This document shows, one piece after another, positions 50,573-58,313 of a stretch of DNA of 64,000 nucleotides; the first letter of the stretch is position 1, and every line of letters begins with the position of its first letter. The stretch lies in NCBI GenBank assembly GCA_938743325.2, contig OW568862.1, forward strand, positions 1,279,501 through 1,343,500, given 5' to 3'. A model generated the notes under the pieces. The model was given only the letters and a program-made list of their open reading frames with translations. It was not told where the DNA came from and ran no database searches. A program made the position numbers and the translations under genes. This stretch comes from Pycnococcus provasolii. Its lineage: Eukaryota; Chlorophyta; Pseudoscourfieldiophyceae; Pseudoscourfieldiales; Pycnococcaceae.

Positions 50573-51457
50573 TTACACGCCGAGGTGAATATGTGCCGTG
50601 CCGAACGACTTACCCCCAGCCTCCGCGGAACGTTGCAGCTGCTTGATTGCCGCCGCCTCGCTGTCGCGAAAAATCATATTGATGGCGTAAATTTCCTGTC
50701 GTCGACGCTCCTTTGCCTCGCTTTGCGCCGCACGCTCCTCCTGTCTTCTGCGCCGTGTTTCCGAGCTCTCCAAAAGCTCGCGCAGCTGTCTCGTACGCTT
50801 CGCCTGCGCATGCATCCACAGCCGTTGCCTGGTGCGCGCTATGGCCGCCTCTGTATCCACGTCGATTCCTCGAGGCGGCTTGTTTTCAGGCGCGCCGACG
50901 AGAGGTCGGAGCGGCGTATGAGCCTGCGCCTGCGCCGGGGCGGCTGGCGCTGCACGCGGAGGTAGGGGTGCCACGAGTGTGGTTCCTTGTGCACCCGCAC
51001 TTCGCGTGCTTCGTGACGCCGTCAGTGCACCTGCAGCCCCATGAGCTTGCGCGAGCTGACCCGCGGTGCTTGCCCGTGCTGCAGCCGGAGGTGCGGCAGG
51101 TCGTTCCGTTCGCCGCTGCTCCGCCGCTGCTCTGGCCTCGTTCAGTCGCTTGAAAGCCCTCCTTGTGGGTCGCGGCGGTGCCGTTGCTGCCAACGCCGCT
51201 GCCGTCGTCGCGGTGTTCGTTAAGCTGGGCAAGCTTTGCATTTTGTTCATCCTACCCTGACTCGCAGCTCTGCCGTTGTTTCTCCTCGTCGTCGTCGTCG
51301 TCGTCGCCGCATGCTTGAGTCCCACGAATCTCGCCGAGGGCGGCCTCACCTTCACTTGCGCTTCTGCTGCGTGTATTTTCGCCTGTATTGGCACGCACGT
51401 GAGCGCGTCTGTGAGCACGACGGAGGCTGCACCTGGAGGCGCAGCTCCGAGCGCCAT
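50573..51457 (-). CDS. Small basic coiled-coil protein of unknown function
   Basis: This 294-aa protein is rich in Ala, Arg and Gln. The first 150 residues are low complexity; the C-terminal third is a charged helix (RTRQLRELLESSETRRRRQEERAAQ then RRRQEIYAINMIFRDSEAAAIKQLQ), the only part likely to be conserved. TGTAA in sense overlaps the stop codon, as in several neighbours, which supports it as a real gene. It converges on the giant membrane-protein gene with 38 bp between stops. Start is uncertain: ATG 51457 was taken; 51502 and a downstream Met near 51250 are alternatives. Confidence 0.55.
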   Translation of the reverse strand: MALGAAPPGAASVVLTDALTCVPIQAKIHAAEAQVKVRPPSARFVGLKHAATTTTTTRRNNGRAASQGRMNKMQSLPSLTNTATTAAALAATAPPRPTRRAFKRLNEARAAAEQRRTERPAAPPAAARASTAGQLAQAHGAAGALTASRSTRSAGAQGTTLVAPLPPRAAPAAPAQAQAHTPLRPLVGAPENKPPRGIDVDTEAAIARTRQRLWMHAQAKRTRQLRELLESSETRRRRQEERAAQSEAKERRRQEIYAINMIFRDSEAAAIKQLQRSAEAGGKSFGTAHIHLGV

Positions 51458-51788
51458 GAGCGTTCGTTCGTTCGTTCCCCTGGGAGGTAACCACGGCGGC
51501 AATGTCGCACGTCGCCTCTCTCAACACACGCCCGAGGCCTCGGTAGCCTCGGTTGACTGAACCCTCGAGGGGCCTTGCAAGGCCCCGGGGGCGGGGGGGT
51601 TGCAAGACCTGGTTGGAAAAGGTATAAGGGAGGGAAGGGAAGGTCCAAGGGAAGGGAAGGGAAGGGGGACACAACGTCACAACGACCGTTCCAATCAATG
51701 GTTCCCTCCCTCCTCCTCATCGATGGATGATTCGATGGCACCATTCTTCCGGAAGAACGGCAGGCAGGTGGGAGGCAGGGGTTAGGGG
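51458..51788. other. Spacer with 18-bp palindrome
   Basis: No gene is supported. GGGGCCTTGCAAGGCCCC (51569-51586) is a perfect palindrome, followed by G-rich and GGGAA-rich simple sequence up to the retroelement end. Confidence 0.5.
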
Positions 51789-51812
51789 TTTTAGGGGGGG
51801 CCAGTATTGCCA
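51789..51812 (-). repeat. B2 copy of the 24-bp element repeat
   Basis: Same 24 bases as 52073-52096 (TTTTAGGGGGGGCCAGTATT plus four), same orientation; its outer side continues as GGGGTTAGGGG. Confidence 0.85.
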
Positions 51813-51905
51813 ATGAAGGTCATCTTTTACACAAACCGAAATTAAAACCAAAAGTAGGTCTCCTGCTCCAGTAACCAACTATAGTCAACAGGGAGGGAGG
51901 GTGGG

Positions 51906-52074
51906 AGGTTGTTTGCGAAGCAAGCAACCAACAGCAAGAGTGGATACGCGCGAGCAGCCTTAAGGGAGAGGCCGCCGGAGGGTCTCGAGACCCGCCGGGC
52001 GGCCGCCCAGAACCAGCTGCGCGAGCGACTCCCCCTAATCAAAAACCCCAATTAAACAAGTAGAACTGAAGATT
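51906..52074 (-). repeat. A2 copy of the 169-bp element repeat
   Basis: Identical by eye to 53620-53788, same orientation; contains a GGTCTCGAGACC palindrome. Confidence 0.92.
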
Positions 52075-52096
52075 TTAGGGGGGGCCAGTATTGCCA
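52073..52096 (-). repeat. B1 copy of the 24-bp element repeat
   Basis: Matches 51789-51812 and overlaps the end of the A2 repeat by 2 bp. Confidence 0.85.
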
Positions 52097-52102
52097 TCAT
52101 AG

Positions 52103-52561
52103 TCACGTATCTCCACGAAGAGGAGAGACGAGTGTCACCAATCGTGACGCCAAATTGGCCAGCGGCGAGCTCCAAGGCGCGACAGGCGCGACAGGCACCT
52201 CCACAGGAGGCGGCGGCAAGCCGATGAGGTGGCCAAAAAGGAAGCGGGCGGCGTCATCAACGACGACACTGTTGTCGACGTAGTGAGTGCCGACCGCATG
52301 CGAGTTCGCAGCCCAGCCCGCGATGTAGTTACGTCTGTCAGGGGAGACGTTCATCGCGGTCACCGCGGACGCGAACCCAGAGCGAAAGCTCTTGGGCGCG
52401 TAGTGTCCGTTGGGCGGGGCTGCAGCTCCAACAGCTCGCAGCGCGACCGGCAGCCAGCGCGCAAACGCGTCACCACGCGCCTCCAGCTGTTCCCTGACCT
52501 GAGCGGCCAAGCGACTGCCCACGCGATCGCTCGTCCTCAGTATGCGTTTTCCCAGGCACAT
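52103..52561 (-). CDS. Tyrosine-recombinase part of the DIRS/PAT-like element
   Basis: A reading frame of 152 codons resembles the C-terminal catalytic half of DIRS/Crypton-type tyrosine recombinases (SFRSGFASAVTAM, GWAANSHAVGTHYVD with the terminal Tyr). Part of an old mobile element; treated as a fossil. Confidence 0.65.
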   Translation of the reverse strand: MCLGKRILRTSDRVGSRLAAQVREQLEARGDAFARWLPVALRAVGAAAPPNGHYAPKSFRSGFASAVTAMNVSPDRRNYIAGWAANSHAVGTHYVDNSVVVDDAARFLFGHLIGLPPPPVEVPVAPVAPWSSPLANLASRLVTLVSPLRGDT

Positions 52562-52637
52562 CCGTTGTTATTCCTTCCGTTCCTTCCGTCCTCGCCAACC
52601 GCCCTCCAATCCTCCCCCAGCTGCGCAGCATGCGCCG

Positions 52638-53456
52638 CTAAGGTTTATCCTTTTTGTTGGTTGCCACCGACTTAAGTGCCGCTTGCTTGGCAATCTGAGT
52701 CGCTCTGTTAGAGCGGATCTCTTTCTGGATGCGGGTGGTTCGCTTCGAGCGCGGCGGGTAGGCAGTCGTCTCTTCCAACAGCTGTGCCACCGTGGCGTCG
52801 GCCGTCTCCTTGGTGATGACGGTGCGCGGTCCCTTGTTGGCGACGAAGAAGTCTTCCAGCTCCGCGGCGAGCTCCAGGACGCCTGTGAGCGTGTTGCGCG
52901 TGCGCTCCAGAACGGAGTCAATCCTCGCAATCTTCTTGTTCAGCTCGTTGAAACGCGCCAGCTTCTCTTCGTCTCCGTCTGGGTCTAACGGTTTCCCGTC
53001 GTCTCCGCGCTCGACGTCCAGGTTCTCTTCGACGTAAGTCGCTAGTTCCTCCACTCGGTCGTCAGTCTCCTGCTGAAGACTCAGCACTCCGAGTTCCAGA
53101 TATGCGCTGACACTCACAATCGATCGGAAAATCCACGCGTTATGCGAAGACGCGTGTCCCTGTTTCACCGATTCAGCCTCTAGGTGCTGAAGAACAGGGT
53201 TCGACGGCAAGGAAAGTAGTGTTGGCTTGCCACGACGCGGAATCCCAGTCGTAGGTAGCGACTCCGCGTGGCGAGCGTCCGGATAGCTGGCCGGCACCAC
53301 GTAATCTAACGTAGGCTCGCCTCCTTCTTCGGCCGCTTTCTTGCCCTTCTGCTCTGCTTCTGCAGCTGCGCGGCGCTCCTGCGCTAGCGCAATCTCCAGC
53401 TGCAATATTTCGCGACGAGCTTCCAGAACCTCGAGTTCGTTCGGCGCGTCACCCAT
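52638..53456 (-). CDS. Gag-like coiled-coil frame of the DIRS/PAT-like element
   Basis: A frame of 272 codons has a Glu/Arg-rich coiled coil at the start, a second helical block and a basic end. It has the position of the first (gag-like) frame of DIRS-order elements; no direct family match is recognised. Confidence 0.5.
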   Translation of the reverse strand: MGDAPNELEVLEARREILQLEIALAQERRAAAEAEQKGKKAAEEGGEPTLDYVVPASYPDARHAESLPTTGIPRRGKPTLLSLPSNPVLQHLEAESVKQGHASSHNAWIFRSIVSVSAYLELGVLSLQQETDDRVEELATYVEENLDVERGDDGKPLDPDGDEEKLARFNELNKKIARIDSVLERTRNTLTGVLELAAELEDFFVANKGPRTVITKETADATVAQLLEETTAYPPRSKRTTRIQKEIRSNRATQIAKQAALKSVATNKKDKP

Positions 53457-53619
53457 TAATCAATCGATTAAGAATCCAACAGTAAACTTCCAATCGAAGG
53501 TTGCTGATGTTTCGATCTAAACGTAGGTATTCAGACCGTTTCGGTACACGAACTACGTCCCTCGAAGACGCGTTCGGCGTGTGTTCGACCTCCCACTACT
53601 CGCGTGTAGTGCGGCTGTT

Positions 53620-53788
53620 AGGTTGTTTGCGAAGCAAGCAACCAACAGCAAGAGTGGATACGCGCGAGCAGCCTTAAGGGAGAGGCCGCCGGAGGGTCTC
53701 GAGACCCGCCGGGCGGCCGCCCAGAACCAGCTGCGCGAGCGACTCCCCCTAATCAAAAACCCCAATTAAACAAGTAGAACTGAAGATT
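53620..53788 (-). repeat. A1 copy of the 169-bp element repeat
   Basis: Matches 51906-52074 along its full length; its outer end passes directly into the TTAGGG tract at 53789. Confidence 0.92.
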
Positions 53789-53820
53789 AGGGTTAGGGTT
53801 AGGATTAGGGTTAGGGTTAG
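53787..53820 (+). repeat. Telomere-like TTAGGG tract flanking the retroelement
   Basis: Five to six TTAGGG units, one with a GGATTAGGG variant, directly against the A1 end of the element. Confidence 0.95.
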
Positions 53821-53930
53821 CTCGCATGCTCCGGGCTTTTTTTTTAATTATTTGTATGGATTTTCCACGCGGAATATGCGTGAAGTTTGTGAGTGAACAT
53901 CATGGCGTTGATAGACTAGGTCTATGATGG

Positions 53931-53971
53931 ACGACCCGTTGGACAAAGTAAAGTGCATTCCATTACTGAAT
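53931..53971 (-). repeat. Dispersed 3'-flank motif, copy 1
   Basis: The segment GACGACCCGTTGGACAAAG...ATTACTGAAT is about 85% identical to 58271-58312 and shares its core ATTACTGAAT with 40773-40782; all three lie just past stop codons of minus-strand genes. Confidence 0.7.
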
Positions 53972-53993
53972 GAAAAACCTCCGCGTTTCTGCT

Positions 53994-54929
53994 TCAGCGC
54001 GCAGATAGCTGGGAGAAGTCCGGCGCAGTGCCTGTCGGGGGGAAGAGCGACGAGGCGCTGACGTTGCCCTGCACAATATCCTCCACCACGAAGTCGGCAC
54101 CCTCGTCCATGAAGGGAGCGTTGAGGTTGCTTCCCGCGGGTGTGACGAGGCACAGCATGCCCGCCGCCTTGGCGGCGCGTAGGCCCGTCACGGAGTCCTC
54201 AATCACGAGGCACTGGTGCGCCTCGAGGTTGCCAGGAAGGCGCTCGCGCGCCATGTTGTAGATGAGCGGGTCGGGCTTCTTCTTGTCGACGTCGTCTCCC
54301 GCGAGCACGACGTCGAACTTGGAGAGGCGCTCCACGCCAACGACTGCGTTGACAACCTTGTCGAAGCCCGCGCGCGTCGCCGCGGAGCATATGGCCACGG
54401 CAACGTCGTCACGTGCGAGCGCTTCGTCCATGAGCTCGATCACGCCAGGCCGTGCCTCGGCCACTTCCTCGACGATTCGCTTGTAGATTTCCGTCTTCTT
54501 GTCTTGCAGCGCGTCGATGAGCGCCATCTGCGCGTCGTCGTTTTCAGGCACATCTGCGTGTTCGTCCACAGCCTTGGACGACGGCCACGTTCCCTGAAGC
54601 GTTTCTGTGAAGTGGTACCTCATTTTCGGCTTTCCTCCTCCGACGGTGTTTGCGAGAACATCGTAGTACTCGCGCGACCACCTCACCTGTTCTCCGCCAG
54701 CGTACAGGTCGAACGCCTCGAAGGCGCCGTTGTACGCGAGTCTGTGTAGTTCCTCCGTCTCGACGATGACGCCGTCGCAGTCGAAGAGCAGCGCGTACTT
54801 GATGGCTCGGCACACGCCGGCTTGACGCGACGGCGTGTATTTGGTTTTGTGGGTTGCACGCCGTGCGCCCGCCCTTACGCTAGCTTTCGCGTGCAGAGAT
54901 CGCGGCTGCGCGATACGTGCTGGCGTCAT
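53994..54929 (-). CDS. CbbY-like HAD-superfamily phosphatase, probably plastid
   Basis: This 311-aa protein has all four HAD motifs: FDCDGVI with the nucleophile and general acid Asp pair (about residues 48-54), ICSAATRAG, KKKPDPLIY and VIEDSVTGLRAAKAAGM. The phrase ALLFDCDGVIVETEELHRLAYN and the cap region with EYYDVLANTVGGGKPKM are those of plant and algal CbbY, which removes xylulose-1,5-bisphosphate, an inhibitor of Rubisco. The first ~40 residues are basic and lack acids, fitting a chloroplast transit peptide. Its 3' flank carries a dispersed motif shared with two other minus-strand genes. Confidence 0.9.
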   Translation of the reverse strand: MTPARIAQPRSLHAKASVRAGARRATHKTKYTPSRQAGVCRAIKYALLFDCDGVIVETEELHRLAYNGAFEAFDLYAGGEQVRWSREYYDVLANTVGGGKPKMRYHFTETLQGTWPSSKAVDEHADVPENDDAQMALIDALQDKKTEIYKRIVEEVAEARPGVIELMDEALARDDVAVAICSAATRAGFDKVVNAVVGVERLSKFDVVLAGDDVDKKKPDPLIYNMARERLPGNLEAHQCLVIEDSVTGLRAAKAAGMLCLVTPAGSNLNAPFMDEGADFVVEDIVQGNVSASSLFPPTGTAPDFSQLSAR

Positions 54930-55726
54930 CGTGCGTGCGAACCTTATCTTAATCGGACTAGGGAGACTTTCTAAGGTGAGAAAATCGAGACGGGAGATTT
55001 CTACGCTGACGGAGATTTGCCGGCAAGAAGAAATCCCGCTAACCCTAACCCTAGATCTAACCCTAACCCTAACGAGATACCCTAACTCGACTAGGGTAAC
55101 GTGGCGCCGCGGGGGCTCCCCCCATTGAGGGCAGTTTCGTCGTCGAGCACCGCATGCCTAGACTAGCATGAGATCACGGGAGTGTGCCACCTGTCAGACA
55201 TCAGAGGCACGGAGAAGAGTGCGAGACGCGAGGAGGAGAGGGAAGGTGCACTAAAACGTTTTTATAACCAAAATCAGCACGCAGTACAGTAGACCACGCA
55301 GAAGACCTACGCAAGGCGGTAGAAGTAACAGGGCAAAGGGCAACTATTGATCCATGCGTTCCGAGAAGGTGTTCCGACACTTCTGCGCCAGTCCAAAGTT
55401 TAGGAAGGCCTAAGGTAGTACTGCAGTGCTCAAGCGCTCCCACCAAGCTTTACTTTTCCGAACAGCGCTACGAAGAGCCGGTGGAAAACGCACCCGACAG
55501 ATTCCCCTCGAATGAGTGCAGCTGGCAAGTGGCAAGTGGCAAGGTGCTCGGGATCGGGCCGCATCGTGATCGGGCCCAATGCATCGGCCGATCGCGATCC
55601 TCGTTCTCGTTCTCGTCCTCGTTGTGGTCATGTGGGTGGTGCACTTTCCCCTCCCCCTCCCCTTTCCTTGTCATTCTTCACTCCACCAACCTCCCTTAAG
55701 CGTGATCACGTAAGTAAGCACCAAGC
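54930..55726. other. Divergent promoter region with telomere-like tract
   Basis: This 800-bp spacer between the CbbY-like and subtilisin genes contains CCCTAA repeats at 55038-55072 and a degenerate CCTAACTCGACTAGGGTAAC inverted motif just after. The rest has no supported gene; the last 150 bp are pyrimidine-rich. Confidence 0.6.
55038..55072 (+). repeat. Telomere-like CCCTAA tract (5' of the CbbY-like gene)
   Basis: Five CCCTAA units split by AGATCT, about 109 bp before the CbbY-like start codon. Confidence 0.92.
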
Positions 55727-57931
55727 ATGGCGCCCGCCTTCTCTTCCCTCTCAGGCCTCTCCTCGCTCCTCGTCGGAACGCTCCTGCTCTCCGGCTCGGC
55801 GCTCTCCCTCGCGCAAGAGGACGTGCCGTCGTTCATGCCCACGAGCGACTCGTCCGCTGAGGCGAAACAAAAACTTGCAGGAAACATTCTCGTCAAGTTC
55901 AAGACCAAGGGGGGCATCGCCGCCTCGGCGGCCAACGCCGCGCTCAACACCATCCTCTCCGTGGCGGGACTCGAGGAAATCGACGCGGGCATGTTCCCAA
56001 GCACGGGGCTGTCTCTGCTGCGCATCAAGGACTTCAAGGTCGACAAGGCCGAGGACATTGTCAACACCAAGCTCGCTGCGCTCACCTCCGCCGTCGCGGC
56101 GCAGAGCGGACTCGTCGAGATCGAGTACGCCGAGCCCGACCGCGTGCTGTATGCCGACCAGACGTCCGCGCCGAACGACCCGAGCTTCGGACAACTTTGG
56201 GGCATGACGAAGATTGGCGTCATGGACGACCAGCCGAACGCTGGCGAGCCAGGCGCCTGGAGGCAGACGACGGGATCGAGCAACGTCACCGTGCTTGTGA
56301 TCGACACGGGCGTCGACTACAACCACCCCGACATTTCCGCGAATATGTGGGTGAACCCGGGAGAAATTCCCGGCAACGGGCAAGACGACGACGGAAACGG
56401 CTACACCGACGACGTGTACGGCATCAACGCCATCACCAACAGCGGTGATCCCATGGATGACCAAAGCCACGGAACGCACTGCGCGGGAACCATCGGCGCT
56501 GTGGGAAACAATGGCGTGGGCGTCGTGGGCGTCAGCCAGCAAGTGAAGTTGGCCGGGTGCAAGTTCCTCTCCGCTAGCGGAAGCGGATCGACATCCGGCG
56601 CGATCAAGTGCGTCGAGTATGGCGTTCGAATGGGATTCACGCTCACGTCCAACTCGTGGGGCGGAGGCGGATACAGCCAAGGCTTGAAAGATGCGATCGA
56701 CGCTGCGGAGGCGATTGGACAGCTCTTCGTCGCTGCCGCGGGAAACAGCAATACGAACAACGATGTCACGCCGCACTACCCAAGCAACTACAACAGCGAC
56801 AACGTCATCAGCGTCGCGTCAACGACGGACACCGACGGCCGCTCGGGCTTCAGCTGCTACGGCGCAACAACCGTTGACCTCGGCGCGCCTGGATCCAACA
56901 TTCTCAGCACGATCCACAACAACCGCTACGCGACGTACAGCGGAACGTCCATGGCCACACCACACGTCGCTGGCGCCGCGGCTCTGCTGTATGCCGGAAA
57001 CCCGTCACTCAGCGGCGTCTCCGGAGGTGCGCAGGTGAAGCGTGCTCTCATGCTTACGGTCGACCCGATCTCGGCACTCGCAGGAAAGTGCGTGAGTGAA
57101 GGACGCCTGAACGTCGGCAAGGCGATGGAATTTCTCGTGAATCCCGGGCCGAGCCCGCCGCCGCCTCCAATTGCCCCCCCGAATGCGCCGCCCCCGCCGC
57201 CGCGTGGCGCCGGTTGCTTCATCACGGAAGGCGATGGAACGGCGCTAGAGACCGGCCCGGCTGCGGACGAATACATGTCGAAGAATCACCCGAACAACTA
57301 CGCAAACAACCTGCGTGGTATTATCGAAATGGAAGGCCCCGTCTGCGTGGAGTTCCTCGCGTTCGATCTCGAGCAAGGGTATGATTTCGTCACGCACGTC
57401 AACAGCGCGGGCAACCAGCTGGGAAGGTTCAGCGGAGCTGCCACACCTGCGAACATTCAAATTCCTGCTTCCACGTACGAGCGCATGATCTTCACGACAG
57501 ACTTCTCCGTTGTGAGAGCGGGATTCAAGGTCAAGTGCCATATCCGTGCCCCGTGCCCCGGCGGACCCCCTACGCCTACGCCTACGCCGACGACGATGCC
57601 GACGCCGACGACGGCACCCCCTACTCCTACGCCTACGACGATGCCGACGACGATGCCGACGACGATGCCGACGCCGACGACGATGCCGCCGACGACGCCT
57701 CCCACGACAAACCAAACAACGGACTACATTGACAAGGCTCTTGACAGCGTGGGTGGCGCGATTGATGCTGGTAAGAACGCGACGAAGGACGTCAAGGATG
57801 GCATCGACAAGCTCAAGGAGAACCCGGAAGATGCAGTCAAGATTCCAGGAAAGATCACATCTGCCGCTTCAAGCACGGCGGGAAGCCTTGCTCTTGCCTC
57901 CGCGCTACTCCTCGGCGCCGCATTCAACTAA
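55727..57931 (+). CDS. Secreted subtilisin-like protease (S8) with CUB domain, probably GPI-anchored
   Basis: This 734-aa protein has a signal peptide (residues 1-30), an I9-type propeptide (about 40-140, ILVKFKTKG...VEIEYAEPD), and a complete subtilisin domain. The catalytic Asp is in LVIDTGVDYNHPD (about 192), His in SHGTHCAG (about 247), oxyanion Asn in AAAGNSN (about 338) and Ser in GTSMATPHVAG (about 407). A Pro hinge leads to a CUB-like domain (about 490-605, GCFITEGDG... FTTDFSVVRAGFKVKC). A Pro/Thr-rich stalk encoded by a CCTACG/CCGACG minisatellite (57564-57712) follows. The C-terminus AASSTAGSLALASALLLGAAFN fits a GPI-anchor signal. It probably acts at the cell surface on extracellular proteins. 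Confidence 0.92.
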   Translation: MAPAFSSLSGLSSLLVGTLLLSGSALSLAQEDVPSFMPTSDSSAEAKQKLAGNILVKFKTKGGIAASAANAALNTILSVAGLEEIDAGMFPSTGLSLLRIKDFKVDKAEDIVNTKLAALTSAVAAQSGLVEIEYAEPDRVLYADQTSAPNDPSFGQLWGMTKIGVMDDQPNAGEPGAWRQTTGSSNVTVLVIDTGVDYNHPDISANMWVNPGEIPGNGQDDDGNGYTDDVYGINAITNSGDPMDDQSHGTHCAGTIGAVGNNGVGVVGVSQQVKLAGCKFLSASGSGSTSGAIKCVEYGVRMGFTLTSNSWGGGGYSQGLKDAIDAAEAIGQLFVAAAGNSNTNNDVTPHYPSNYNSDNVISVASTTDTDGRSGFSCYGATTVDLGAPGSNILSTIHNNRYATYSGTSMATPHVAGAAALLYAGNPSLSGVSGGAQVKRALMLTVDPISALAGKCVSEGRLNVGKAMEFLVNPGPSPPPPPIAPPNAPPPPPRGAGCFITEGDGTALETGPAADEYMSKNHPNNYANNLRGIIEMEGPVCVEFLAFDLEQGYDFVTHVNSAGNQLGRFSGAATPANIQIPASTYERMIFTTDFSVVRAGFKVKCHIRAPCPGGPPTPTPTPTTMPTPTTAPPTPTPTTMPTTMPTTMPTPTTMPPTTPPTTNQTTDYIDKALDSVGGAIDAGKNATKDVKDGIDKLKENPEDAVKIPGKITSAASSTAGSLALASALLLGAAFN
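57564..57712 (+). repeat. Coding minisatellite (Pro/Thr stalk)
   Basis: Six-bp units CCTACG, CCGACG and ACGATG alternate and encode the PTPTPT/MPTT stalk; the frame is kept throughout. Confidence 0.9.
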
Positions 57932-58313
57932 ATTCGTACATCTGTTTGCGTACGAGGGGGTCGAGGGTAAAGTTATATTCTGTATGGGTGTTTTATATAC
58001 AGTGCTTTTGCTATTCCAGATTCCGTATTTCTTCCTTTTAAGCAATTCTGCACCCGATTAATAGACCAAAATAAAATACATTTTCTGCTTAAATCGTGAT
58101 TGAATCCCATCCATCCACCCACAGACACACACACAACTGAACTCGCAACATGCTGCTTCGTGTCCTCAACTGTGCGTGTATAACCTTCAAAATCACCTGC
58201 GCCATAAACAAAAACGCGCAGTGAATGGCACCGGTGAATGGGCTGAATGGTGAAAGTGAATGGTGTGAAGGGACGACCGTTGGACAAACTAAAGTGCAAC
58301 TTCATTACTGAAT
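57932..58313. other. Convergent 3' spacer
   Basis: Both flanking genes end here. An AT-rich half (57940-58090) is followed by GTGAATGG-type short repeats (58200-58265) and the dispersed 3' motif at 58271-58312. Confidence 0.6.
58271..58312 (-). repeat. Dispersed 3'-flank motif, copy 2
   Basis: GACGACCGTTGGACAAACT...ATTACTGAAT abuts the stop codon of the coiled-coil gene; see copy 1 at 53931-53971. Confidence 0.7.

Larger units (their letters stand above)
51789..53788 (-). mobile_element. Short DIRS/PAT-like tyrosine-recombinase retroelement with split direct repeats
   Basis: Read on the minus strand, the order is A1 (53620-53788), a gag-like frame, a tyrosine-recombinase frame, B1 (52073-52096) overlapping A2 (51906-52074), and B2 (51789-51812). 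This A1...B1A2...B2 layout is that of the PAT/Kangaroo group of DIRS-order elements, known from Volvox among others. The two 169-bp A copies look identical, so the insertion is young. At about 2.0 kb it is far shorter than full members and I see no reverse transcriptase part; it is a broken or non-autonomous copy. Both flanks are telomere-like (TTAGGG) DNA. Family assignment is good, subgroup is inference. Confidence 0.75.
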
